From Flavobacterium psychrotolerans (lineage in GTDB: Bacteria; Bacteroidota; Bacteroidia; Flavobacteriales; Flavobacteriaceae), in the NCBI RefSeq assembly GCF_003097635.1, contig NZ_QCZI01000009.1, positions 1 to 64,000 of the forward strand: 64,000 nucleotides of DNA, given 5' to 3'. The position numbers and the translations under genes were made by a program. Numbering within the stretch: the first letter of the stretch is position 1; each line of letters starts with the position of its first letter. Shown piece by piece: positions 1-8,500 of this stretch. Under the pieces are notes generated by a model, which was given only the letters and a program-made list of their open reading frames with translations, was not told the DNA's origin and searched no databases.

Positions 1-25
1 CAAGATACTGAATTTCAGTATCTTG
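1..25. repeat. Perfect inverted repeat at the window edge
   Basis: Two 12-base arms (1-12 and 14-25) are exact reverse complements around one central base. This is probably the stem of a terminator for a gene lying left of the window. There is no clear T-run inside the window, so that role is inferred. Confidence 0.6.
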
Positions 26-179
26 ACCAATATCTAGCCAATATTTTCTACTTCAAATAATTACACCCAACGGGTTATCGTATTAGTCTTAAATCAGCCT
101 GATTTCTACAAGATAACTTATGGATAATGAAATCATTGAATTTTAATTAAAAAATAAGTTCGTTTTTATTATAATTGAT

Positions 180-210
180 TTTGCAAAACGAAAAAAGGTT
201 CCTATATTTG
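180..210 (+). promoter_or_regulatory. Bacteroidota-type promoter of tRNA-Ser
   Basis: TTTG at 180-183 and TATATTTG at 203-210 are separated by 19 bases, which fits the Bacteroidota primary sigma consensus (TTTG, then TAnnTTTG). The tRNA begins 33 bases downstream of the -7 element. Confidence 0.8.
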
Positions 211-242
211 CAACCGCATTGAGAAATTAAGTGCAACTTATT

Positions 243-330
243 GGAGAAATGGCAGAGCGGTCGAATGCGGCAGTCTTGAAAACTGTTGACTGTAACAGGT
301 CCGGGGGTTCGAATCCCTCTTTCTCCGCCA
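243..330 (+). tRNA. tRNA-Ser (anticodon UGA)
   Basis: An 88-base class II tRNA. The 7-bp acceptor stem pairs GGAGAAA (243-249) with TTTCTCC (320-326), followed by discriminator G327 and an encoded CCA (328-330). The anticodon loop CTTGAAA sits on a 5-bp stem and reads TGA, which decodes UCA and related Ser codons. The long variable arm and the T-loop (GTTCGAATC) are present. The last 17 bases before the final CA form the attachment core of the downstream element, so the insertion rebuilt a complete gene. Confidence 0.97.
312..328 (+). other. attL core (tRNA 3' end)
   Basis: This 17-base segment of the tRNA T-arm and acceptor end is repeated exactly at 29729-29745. It is the expected crossover region for a tRNA-directed tyrosine recombinase. 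The sequence to its left is intact tRNA, so this is the end that keeps the gene functional. Confidence 0.85.
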
Positions 331-350
331 GTAGAAATACAAATGGTTAC

Positions 351-386
351 AAAACCCACTAAATTCAACGATTTAGTGGGTTTTTT
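351..386 (+). terminator. Rho-independent terminator after tRNA-Ser
   Basis: A 12-bp stem (353-364 with 371-382) around a 6-base loop is followed by a T-run to 386. It lies inside the element, just past attL, so the element brings its own terminator for the tRNA. A similar one lies at the same distance from attR (29768-29805). Confidence 0.85.
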
Positions 387-429
387 CGTTTCTAGGATAG
401 TCAAATTATTCATTTAATCTCAAAGTTTT

Positions 430-477
430 GGTGTCTTTCGAGGTGTCACTAAATTATAAAAATTTAAGTGACACCTC
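430..477. promoter_or_regulatory. Left arm-type sites of the recombinase (candidate)
   Basis: Two GGTGTC half-sites lie in tandem (430-435 and 442-447). The second belongs to the longer AGGTGTCACT (441-450), which is repeated in inverted form at 467-476. The 21-base tandem arrangement at 430-450 recurs near the right end (29654-29674) with 19 of 21 bases identical. Position, multiplicity and presence at both ends suit arm-binding sites for the N-terminal domain of the integrase. This is inference from pattern only. Confidence 0.55.
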
Positions 478-590
478 TCACAGAAAACCACCAGTACAGC
501 AAGGTGTTCAACAACATATTCAAAATATGTACATCTTGTTTGTAATTATTAGAAATTTTAAATTTAATAATAACTAAAAGGTTACCACTT

Positions 591-1847
591 ATGAACACTA
601 CTGTATCAATTCTCTTTTACATAAAGAGATCAAAAACCAACAACGAAGGCATCTGCCCTATTTATGCAAGAGTAACAATCCAAGCCAAACGATTTGAGTT
701 TAGTGCAAACAAGTATGTAAATCCCGAAAGATGGTCAGGAGAAGGCTCTAAAGTCAAGGGCACTAATGAAGAAGCTAGAACAATAAATAGCCATCTGGAT
801 TATTTAAAAAATCAAGTTTTGGAAGCCGAAAAAAGATTATTCAAAAAAGACATTAAAGTTACATCTGAAAATTTGAAAAATGAATTATTTGGAGCTGCTG
901 AAACTAAACGGATGCTAATCCCAATCTTCCAAGACCACAATAACAAAATAAAAGAATTGGTTGGTAAGGAATATGCACCAGGAACATTAGAACGTTATAA
1001 AACCTCTTTGAGCCATACAATTGAGTTCCTGCAATGGAAATACAAAGTTTGCGATATCGAGATAAACAAAATAGATCACGCTTTTGTAACCGATTATGAA
1101 TTTTGGTTAAGAAGCGTTCGGAACTGTGCCAACAATACCGCAGTAAAATACATCAAGAACTTCAATAAGATAATCAAACTTTGTTTGGCCAATGACTGGC
1201 TAGACAAAAATCCGTTTGCAAATTATAAATCGAAAGTAAAGGAAGTCGAACGAGTTTATTTATCTGAAGAAGAAATTCAAAATATAATTGAAAAAGATTT
1301 CAAAACAGAAAGATTATCCCTAGTACGTGATATCTTCCTTTTTAGCTGCTTTACTGGTTTGGCATACATTGATGTCAAAAACTTGACAAAATCGCACATA
1401 AGCATCGGTATTGATGGCGAGAAATGGATATTTACCCACAGACAGAAAACCGAAACTGCTTCTAAAATTCCAATCCTTCCAGTAACGCAAATGATTATTG
1501 ATAAGTATGAGAACCATCCACAAAGCAACAATCAAGATAAACTGCTGCCAATTTTAAGTAATCAAAAAATGAATGCCTATTTAAAAGAAATAGCAGGTGT
1601 TTGTGAGATTGAAAAGGAATTAACCTTTCATATTGCCCGGCATACTTTTGCAACCACAGTAACGCTTACAAATGGAGTTCCGATTGAAAGTGTAAGCAAA
1701 ATGCTGGGTCATAAAAATTTACGGACGACACAGCATTATGCAAAGGTTTTAGATAAAAAAGTAAGTGAAGATATGAAGATTTTGAGAGATAAATTTTCAA
1801 TGAAGTCAATTAATCAAGAGCAAAAACAATTGAAATCAAATTTTTAG
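591..1847 (+). CDS. Tyrosine recombinase / integrase of the element
   Basis: A 418-residue site-specific recombinase of the Bacteroidota conjugative-element type. Residues about 1-100 form an arm-binding domain, about 105-205 a SAM-like core-binding domain, and about 215-400 the catalytic domain. Visible catalytic residues are H347 and R350 in HIARH, H374 in LGHKN and the nucleophile Y383 in HYAKV. The position normally held by the first catalytic arginine reads TGLAYID, with Ala258 in place of Arg. This resembles the CTnDOT integrase, which also lacks that Arg. The gene lies 260 bases from the attL core and points into the element, as expected for a tRNA-targeting integrase. It should catalyse integration and excision at the 17-bp core. 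A degraded relative lies beyond attR at 30031. Confidence 0.93.
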   Translation: MNTTVSILFYIKRSKTNNEGICPIYARVTIQAKRFEFSANKYVNPERWSGEGSKVKGTNEEARTINSHLDYLKNQVLEAEKRLFKKDIKVTSENLKNELFGAAETKRMLIPIFQDHNNKIKELVGKEYAPGTLERYKTSLSHTIEFLQWKYKVCDIEINKIDHAFVTDYEFWLRSVRNCANNTAVKYIKNFNKIIKLCLANDWLDKNPFANYKSKVKEVERVYLSEEEIQNIIEKDFKTERLSLVRDIFLFSCFTGLAYIDVKNLTKSHISIGIDGEKWIFTHRQKTETASKIPILPVTQMIIDKYENHPQSNNQDKLLPILSNQKMNAYLKEIAGVCEIEKELTFHIARHTFATTVTLTNGVPIESVSKMLGHKNLRTTQHYAKVLDKKVSEDMKILRDKFSMKSINQEQKQLKSNF

Positions 1848-1874
1848 ATTATTATAGTGAAAAAGCGCTCATTT

Positions 1875-3107
1875 CTAAAAATAAGAAGAAATTCCCAAGC
1901 TCATTCCGTCTGTTATTGCAGGCGGATTTCCAAAAATATCTCGTTGTTTTTGATAACGATAATTAAATCGGATGACAGTTTGGGATGTAGGTCTAAAACT
2001 AATTGCAGGCATTATACTCCAAAGATCTTCTCCTATATTCCCTCCAGTTTCATTAAAAGTTCCAACATTCCAATCTACATATTCTAATCTACAAGCTACA
2101 TTCAATACAGCATTTTCCCAACCTAAAATCGTTCTTTTCAAAACAGGTTGCACAATATCCATAAATCCACCATATTGCCTGTCTCCAAATTGTTGAGAAT
2201 AGGTTCCGGGAACATCAACTTTAATCCAAGCAAATTCTGTTGTAATAAATGTTTTCGTTTTTGGAATGGTAGTATTAAAATCCAATGCAAAAATCGAAAC
2301 GCGTCTTTTTTCATCAATCACAATTCCATCGTCTTGAAATTTATTATAGATTCCTTTCATATAGGATATTCCAAGCTCCCCTATTTTATTGTGTCTAATA
2401 GCAAATTTTCCAGTAAATAAAGGTTCACCACTATTTATTTCTTCGAATCGTTCCGGATTATTTTTTGCTGCTGGCAAGAACGTTTTGTTTTCAGTATTCT
2501 CAATTATTGAGTTGTCAAAGTTTCCAGATAAATAAACCTCATAGCCAAACATCCAATTTTTAGTATATTTTTTTCCAAAAAAACCAGCTCCGGCATTACT
2601 AAATGTTCCTGGTAACATTTGAGTTGCTGATATAGGTCTATCTGTAAATTCCCATTTTGGTCCGTCGTGATTTTGATTAAAAGAACCTATAGGATTTACA
2701 ATTATTCCGGCTCTAAAATTAACCAATGGATGAAACTCAACATCTACAGAGGCAAATTCTATGGCTATTTCTTTTCCTCCGTCCTCAAATTCTATTTCAC
2801 TTAAAAATTTTACTCGTTTGCTAATGGCTGATGACATAAAAACAGATAATCTTCTTGCCTGAAATTGATGTCCTTCTGAAATTCCATCTGTTGTCATTTT
2901 TTGCCAATTCATTTCTACATAACCCCCTATGGATATTGGTGTTTTATTGATATTCAACGCAGGTCTATTGTATAAAGCATCCATATTCAGGATGTTTTTT
3001 ACAGTGTCTTTGGGGATTCTTTTTAGTAAACTAGGGTCAATTTGAGCAAAAGAAGTTAAATTAGACAGAAATACAAAAAGGAATATATAAGTTGGTTTTA
3101 ATCTCAT
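1875..3107 (-). CDS. Outer-membrane porin, phosphate-selective (OprO/P-like)
   Basis: A 410-residue protein with a signal peptide (residues 1-21, ending SFAQ). The remainder alternates polar and aromatic/hydrophobic residues, as in a beta-barrel, and it ends in the terminal aromatic residue Phe typical of outer-membrane proteins. Segments such as GGYVEMNWQ near residue 60, and the length, fit the phosphate-selective porin O/P family. It is the last gene of a three-gene leftward operon. Its start codon overlaps the Rieske stop by 4 bases. It probably lets an ion or small substrate into the periplasm for the upstream redox proteins. The substrate cannot be told from sequence. Confidence 0.7.
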   Translation of the reverse strand: MRLKPTYIFLFVFLSNLTSFAQIDPSLLKRIPKDTVKNILNMDALYNRPALNINKTPISIGGYVEMNWQKMTTDGISEGHQFQARRLSVFMSSAISKRVKFLSEIEFEDGGKEIAIEFASVDVEFHPLVNFRAGIIVNPIGSFNQNHDGPKWEFTDRPISATQMLPGTFSNAGAGFFGKKYTKNWMFGYEVYLSGNFDNSIIENTENKTFLPAAKNNPERFEEINSGEPLFTGKFAIRHNKIGELGISYMKGIYNKFQDDGIVIDEKRRVSIFALDFNTTIPKTKTFITTEFAWIKVDVPGTYSQQFGDRQYGGFMDIVQPVLKRTILGWENAVLNVACRLEYVDWNVGTFNETGGNIGEDLWSIMPAISFRPTSQTVIRFNYRYQKQRDIFGNPPAITDGMSLGISSYF

Positions 3108-3544
3108 TTCAAGGATATTTTTAGGATGTTGTTTTCAATTACTATTGGAAATTTTCTCAAGTCTTTATCTGCAGGTCCGTTTTCTAAAACACCTCTATTA
3201 CTAAACTCACTTCCGTGTGCAGGGCATTGAAGTTTGTCCCCAAAAACTTGTAATTCTGCTCCTTGATGTGTACAGGTCATTAGCATAGCTGCATAATCAG
3301 TAGCATCAAATCGATAAACACAAATAGGCGATTTTAATAGTTCATTTTGAATAATGATATATTTCTTATAAGTTGTTTCTCGTTCTTTTTTTATTTCAAA
3401 ATCAGAAATCGGCATCAAAATATCCGATCCTTTGATTTCTTTTGAAAGGACAAGAGAAGAACTGCAACTTTGCAACAATGATACACCTGTAATTCCTGCT
3501 AAACAGCCAAAACCACACGTTTTTAAAAATTCTTTTCTATTCAT
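3104..3544 (-). CDS. Rieske [2Fe-2S] lipoprotein
   Basis: A 146-residue protein. The N-terminus has a basic start, a hydrophobic stretch and a lipobox-like LLQSC near residues 23-27, so it is probably a lipid-anchored periplasmic protein. The cluster ligands are clear in the second half: CTHQG and CPAHG, the C-x-H and C-x2-H pattern of Rieske proteins. It carries no catalytic domain, so it should act as an electron carrier. It lies 2 bases after the di-haem gene and overlaps the porin gene by 4 bases, which implies one transcript. The likely role is passing electrons to or from the neighbouring di-haem lipoprotein. The true redox partner is unknown. Confidence 0.85.
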   Translation of the reverse strand: MNRKEFLKTCGFGCLAGITGVSLLQSCSSSLVLSKEIKGSDILMPISDFEIKKERETTYKKYIIIQNELLKSPICVYRFDATDYAAMLMTCTHQGAELQVFGDKLQCPAHGSEFSNRGVLENGPADKDLRKFPIVIENNILKISLK

Positions 3545-3546
3545 AA

Positions 3547-4746
3547 TTACAATGATTTTATAAATTTCAATACTGCGTTTTTATCCGATTGTGAAAGGTT
3601 TTGAAACGCATTTTTACTATTATTTGCTTCTCCTCCGTGCATAATTATTGCTTCTTCGATACTTCTTGCTCTTCCATCGTGCATTAAGTAATAATCACCT
3701 CCTTGTGAGTTTTCAGAAAGACCAATTCCCCAAAGTGCAGGTGTTTTCCATTCGAAAGTTTTGGCACTTCCTTCTGTATAACCATCGTCTAAACCTGCTC
3801 CCATATCGTGTAAAAGTAAATCGGTGTACGGAGAAAATGTTTTAAAAGAAAGCGGACTTATAGGCGAATATCCAGTAGTTAGTTCTGATTTATGACAACC
3901 TGTACAATTAATTTGTTTAAAAAGTTGTTTTCCTTGATTTACAACTTCATCATTTTGATGGCGTTGAATGGGCGCTTTTAATACATTCAAATAAAAAACC
4001 ACATCATTTACTTTATGGGTAGCTACTTCTGGGTCAATTTCTAAATTAGAATAATGATCCGTGGGACTAAAAACAGACGTTATTCCCATATCCTGATTAT
4101 AGGCATTAACGGATTGATGTAATAAATCAAAGGCAGATGCTTTTTTACCAAATCGTCCAATATGTTTTCCATTTTTGGTAATCGAGCTAGAAGAAGGTAT
4201 TGAATAACCCGGAATTGTAATCCAGTTTACCGTTCCGGAAACCCCATCCCCATCGCTATCATTTGGATCAGCCATTGCTAACAAATCAGTATCAGATACA
4301 TATTGTAAAAAGCCTAAACCTGAAAATGCAGGAGGTGTAAATTTAGAAAACGTTGCTCCAGCAGGAATTTGTTCAGGTAAGTAACCAGGTAAAGCTCTGT
4401 TTTGTAATTGTGGTCCACCTTGATTTAAAAATTGATTTCCAGTTTCGTCAATCTGACCAAAACGAGTGAGTGTTGTAAACAAATGCCCCTTACCGTCTCC
4501 AGCGTGACAGTTGATACAACTAGTTCCGACAAAGGTTGAACCCAACCCTGTTTCTCTGGTAAAAACTTCATTTACCGCTGCATCACCGCGCAAAAATTGA
4601 GATGATTGTGAACTCGAAAGCCCTTCTATAGTTCCATCTAATAATTCATCATTTTTAGGAATATCTACATAGCTTGTTTCGCAAGATGTTAAACCAATAA
4701 AAAGAAATAATATAATTAATGGCAGGTGTGAAATTTTATTTTTCAT
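3547..4746 (-). CDS. Di-haem oxidoreductase (DHOR/DUF1111-like) lipoprotein
   Basis: A 399-residue exported protein with a lipobox (GLTSC near residue 22). It has two c-type haem motifs, CINCH near residue 80 and CTGCH near residue 285. The spacing, the motif CINCHAGDGKGH and the C-terminal region containing LWGIGLS and HDGRARSIEEAI match the putative thiol oxidoreductase / di-haem family (DUF1111), distantly related to MauG-type peroxidases. It opens an operon with the Rieske and porin genes and has its own promoter-like sequence upstream. The substrate is not known. In this metal island it could oxidise or reduce a metal or thiol, which is inference. Confidence 0.8.
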   Translation of the reverse strand: MKNKISHLPLIILFLFIGLTSCETSYVDIPKNDELLDGTIEGLSSSQSSQFLRGDAAVNEVFTRETGLGSTFVGTSCINCHAGDGKGHLFTTLTRFGQIDETGNQFLNQGGPQLQNRALPGYLPEQIPAGATFSKFTPPAFSGLGFLQYVSDTDLLAMADPNDSDGDGVSGTVNWITIPGYSIPSSSSITKNGKHIGRFGKKASAFDLLHQSVNAYNQDMGITSVFSPTDHYSNLEIDPEVATHKVNDVVFYLNVLKAPIQRHQNDEVVNQGKQLFKQINCTGCHKSELTTGYSPISPLSFKTFSPYTDLLLHDMGAGLDDGYTEGSAKTFEWKTPALWGIGLSENSQGGDYYLMHDGRARSIEEAIIMHGGEANNSKNAFQNLSQSDKNAVLKFIKSL

Positions 4747-4768
4747 TACTATAAATTTTATTTTTAGG

Positions 4769-4797
4769 CAAAACTAAATAAATATTTAGGATAACAA
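4769..4797 (-). promoter_or_regulatory. Promoter of the di-haem/Rieske/porin operon
   Basis: On the minus strand, TAGTTTTG (4776-4769) fits TAnnTTTG, with TTG (4797-4795) 18 bases upstream. The start codon is 23 bases downstream. The spacing is slightly short for the family consensus. Confidence 0.5.
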
Positions 4798-4832
4798 TAT
4801 AAATATTAAAATATTTTAAAGTGTAATATTTT

Positions 4833-4840
4833 TACATTTG
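4833..4840 (+). promoter_or_regulatory. -7 element for the small membrane-protein gene
   Basis: TACATTTG fits the Bacteroidota -7 consensus TAnnTTTG and lies 20 bases before the ATG at 4861. No convincing -33 TTTG is visible, so this is moderate evidence. Confidence 0.45.
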
Positions 4841-4860
4841 TTAAATAATTTAAAAACTAA

Positions 4861-5022
4861 ATGGCAAAAGCACGAAGAATGAAAAACAAAAAAATTGTAT
4901 ACAAAAAAAAAATTACCGCATACACCGTTATTCGTGTTATAATGATAACTTTAGTTTGCTCAATTTTGTTACTTGGAATAACTGCGAGGATTATGCATTA
5001 TTTTAATATTCACTTCAAATAA
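4861..5022 (+). CDS. Small membrane protein, 53 aa, unknown function
   Basis: A 53-codon reading frame with an ATG start. The first 20 residues are strongly basic (Lys/Arg-rich). One hydrophobic helix follows (about residues 22-44, with IMITLVCSILLLGI), and the protein ends in a short His-containing tail. A consensus -7 box sits 20 bases upstream. It lies between the divergent di-haem operon and the Zn/Cd efflux operon and points the same way as the latter. I do not recognise a family. The basic N-terminus and single helix predict an inner-membrane peptide with a cytoplasmic N-terminus. It may belong to the efflux locus. Confidence 0.55.
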   Translation: MAKARRMKNKKIVYKKKITAYTVIRVIMITLVCSILLLGITARIMHYFNIHFK

Positions 5023-5080
5023 TTAATAACGATTATAAATAATTATCAATTGTATAAATAAAAATCATATTTTTACAGTC

Positions 5081-5398
5081 TTGAAACTCACAAACATCAT
5101 ATTGTCAATTATAGTTCTAGTACTTTCTTGTATGCCCTGCGCAGACAAGGAACAAGATGCTTCATTTGAAAAAGTGACTATAAACAATAGTTCAAAACAG
5201 CACCACGATAAAGATGCTTGTTCCCCTTTGTGCATATGCAACTGTTGTGGTTGCCAAGGTTTCGCTTACAACATTTTATACAATTACAATTTGATTGATG
5301 TCAAAATAATAGTTGACAAAAAAGTGCCTGAATACAAATCAATTCTTACTTCCAATTTCTACGGAAGTATTTGGCAACCGCCACAAATTAATGTTTAA
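5081..5398 (+). CDS. Small Cys-rich exported protein ahead of the RND pump (DUF6660-like)
   Basis: 105 residues starting at TTG. An N-terminal signal or lipoprotein segment (residues 1-18, VLVLSCMPC) leads into a region with His-His and a Cys cluster (CSPLCICNCCGCQG, about residues 47-60), then a C-terminal part ending WQPPQ. Small proteins of this form commonly sit just before RND metal pumps in Flavobacteriia; I recall the label DUF6660, unverified. The Cys/His content suggests periplasmic metal capture or sensing for the efflux pump 148 bases downstream. The non-ATG start was chosen because it precedes the hydrophobic signal directly. Confidence 0.65.
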   Translation: MKLTNIILSIIVLVLSCMPCADKEQDASFEKVTINNSSKQHHDKDACSPLCICNCCGCQGFAYNILYNYNLIDVKIIVDKKVPEYKSILTSNFYGSIWQPPQINV

Positions 5399-5546
5399 TT
5401 TTTTATCGATTAATGTCTAAATAAATAGTAAAAATGCCTTGCGCATTGGTTACACTATTGCTCTACATTAGTCTTTTTCACAGTATTTGAATCATTCATT
5501 AACTGTGGATTATAAATTTATTATTAAACATTAAACATTATAAATA

Positions 5547-8500
5547 GTGTTAAACAAAATCATTCATTTTAGTATCAATAATAAATTCATCATTGGTTTG
5601 ATGACTTTATTCTTAATCATTTGGGGAGTTTGGAGTGCTTCCAAATTGCCTATTGATGCCGTACCAGATATTACAAACAATCAGGTACAAATTATTACGC
5701 TTTGCCCTACTTTGGCAGGTCAAGAAGTAGAACAATTAGTAACTTTCCCGATAGAACAAAGTATTGCCAATCTTCCCGATTTAGAAGAAACCCGAAGTAT
5801 TTCTCGCTTTGGTTTATCGGTAATCACGGTAGTTTTTGATGATGATGTAAATATTTATTTTGCACGCCAATTAATTAGTGAACGACTAAAGGAAGCGACC
5901 GACCAAATACCTCAAGGTATTGGAACACCAGAATTAGGACCTGTAAGTACAGGACTTGGCGAGGTGTATCAATACATTTTGCATCCAAAAAAAGGAAGCG
6001 AAAATAAATATTCGGCAATGGATTTGCGTTCTATGCAGGACTGGATAGTAGCCAGACAACTCAATGGGACTCCCGGTATTGCGGAAATAAATAGTTTTGG
6101 GGGTAAATTAAAGCAATATGAGGTTGGTGTAAACCCAAACCGTTTAAAAGCAATGGGAGTAACAATCCCAGAAATTTTTAATGCTTTAGAAAAAAACAAT
6201 CAAAACACAGGTGGTGCATACATTGACAAAAAGCCAAGTGCCTACTTTATTCGTGGTGTTGGTTTGGTTACATCTTTAGAAGACGTAAGAAATATTGTTG
6301 TGAAAAGCAATCCAAATAGTGTTCCGATTTTTATAAAAGATGTTGCTGATGTTAAGTTTGGAAGTGCAGTGCGTTATGGAGCAATGACCTATAACGGAAA
6401 AGTAGATGCAGTTGGTGGTATCGTTATGATGTTAAAAGGTGCAAATAGTAATGAAGTGGTACAAAGGATAAAAGATAAAATGATTATTATACAAAAATCA
6501 TTACCAGATGATGTGATTGTAGAACCTTTTATAGATCGAAGCACATTTGTAAACCGTGCCATATCAACTGTAGAAAAAAATCTAATCGAAGGAGCACTAA
6601 TTGTAATTTTTGTATTGGTTTTATTTCTAGGAAACCTTCGTGCGGGACTTATTGTAGCTTCTGCAATACCACTTTCAATGTTTTTCGCATTGGGATTGAT
6701 GAAAATTTTTGGAGTAAGTGCAAACCTAATGAGTTTGGGAGCAATAGATTTTGGGTTAATTATAGATGGTGCCGTAATTATTGTAGAGGCTACTCTTCAT
6801 CATCTAGGGTTACGGAAATCCACACAAATACTCACACAACAGGAAATGGATAATGAAGTATTTGTATCTGCTTCCAAAATTCGCAGCAGTGCTGCTTTTG
6901 GAGAAATCATTATCTTGATTGTATATATTCCCATTCTTACTTTGGTAGGTATAGAAGGCAAAATGTTTAGCCCAATGGCTCAAACAGTGGGCTTCGCTAT
7001 ACTAGGAGCTTTGATACTTTCCTTAACCTACATTCCGATGATGTGTGCTTTATTCCTATCAAAAAAAGCATTGTCAAAAGAAACCCTTTCAGATAAAATG
7101 ATGAAGTGGCTACAAAAAACATATCAGCCTTTGTTAGAAAAAGCTATTAAAATAAAATATTGGATAATAGGAATTACTGTTGGGGTATTTGTTTTTAGCA
7201 TTTTATTATTTAGCAGAATGGGTGGCGAGTTTATACCACAGTTGCAAGAAGGAGATTTTGCGTTTGAATTTAAAATGCCTCTCGAAACTTCTTTATCCCA
7301 AAGTATCGAAACCTCTATGCAAGCCTCAAGAATTGCTAAGCAATTTGATGAAGTGAAAATTGTGGTAGGTAAAACTGGTGCAGGAGAAGTACCTACTGAT
7401 CCAATGCCACCTGGAGCAACCGATTTAATGATTATTCTGAAACCGCAAAGCGAATGGAAATCCGATAGAACCTACGATGAACTAGGCGATGCAATAGAGG
7501 AAAAATTAAGCGTTATACCAGGGGTTTTTATCGAAAAAAGCCAACCGATTCAAATGAAATTTAATGAATTGATGACAGGAATTAAACAAGATGTTGCTAT
7601 AAAAATATTTGGTGAAAACTTGGACAGCCTTTCTGTATATGCCAAAAAAGTCGAAAATGTTATTGTAAATGTAAAAGGAGTATCATCACCCCAAGTAGAA
7701 CAAGTCGATGGTCTACCACAAATAAATATAGAGTATGACCGTTTAAGAATTGCCAATTATGGTCTAAATGTAGAGGATATAAACAGTATTGTAAGTACTG
7801 CTTTTGCAGGAAAAGCAGCAGGAGTAGTTTACGAAAACGAACGTAAATTCGATTTGGTAGTACGTTTAGACAGTTCATCTAGAAGAAGTATTGATGATGT
7901 AAATAATCTATTGATACCAACACCTACAGGCAATCAAATACCATTATCCCAAGTAGCGAAAGTGGATTTTAAATTAGGTCCGGCACAAATAAGTAGAGAA
8001 GCAGGAAAACGCAGAATTGTAATTGGTTTTAATATCCAAGACAGAGATGTGCAAAGTGTCGTTAAAGAAATTCAGGATAAGCTGGCTGCGAAAGTAAAGC
8101 TCCCTTCAGGTTATTATTTTACTTATGGCGGAACTTTTGAAAATCTACAAAAAGCATCCAATCGTTTAATGATTGCTGTACCAATATCTTTACTTCTTAT
8201 TTTTATGCTATTATATTTTACGTTCAATTCTATGAAACAAGCCAGTTTAATTTTCACGGCAATTCCAATGAGTGCCATTGGAGGTGTATTTGCATTGCTA
8301 CTTCGTGGAATGCCTTTTAGTATTTCGGCAGGTATTGGTTTTATTGCCTTGTTCGGAGTAGCAGTATTAAATGGAATTGTACTTGTTGGTACATTCAACC
8401 AACTCGAAAAAGAGGGATGGAATGACGTTATTAAACGCGTTATCGAAGGAACAAAAATCAGACTTCGTCCTGTTTTAATGACAGCTACAGTTGCTTCCTT

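Noticed and set aside
147..413. 88-codon minus-strand frame across the tRNA
   Set aside because: It runs through the tRNA-Ser gene and its terminator. The product has no homology pattern and arises from the structured DNA.
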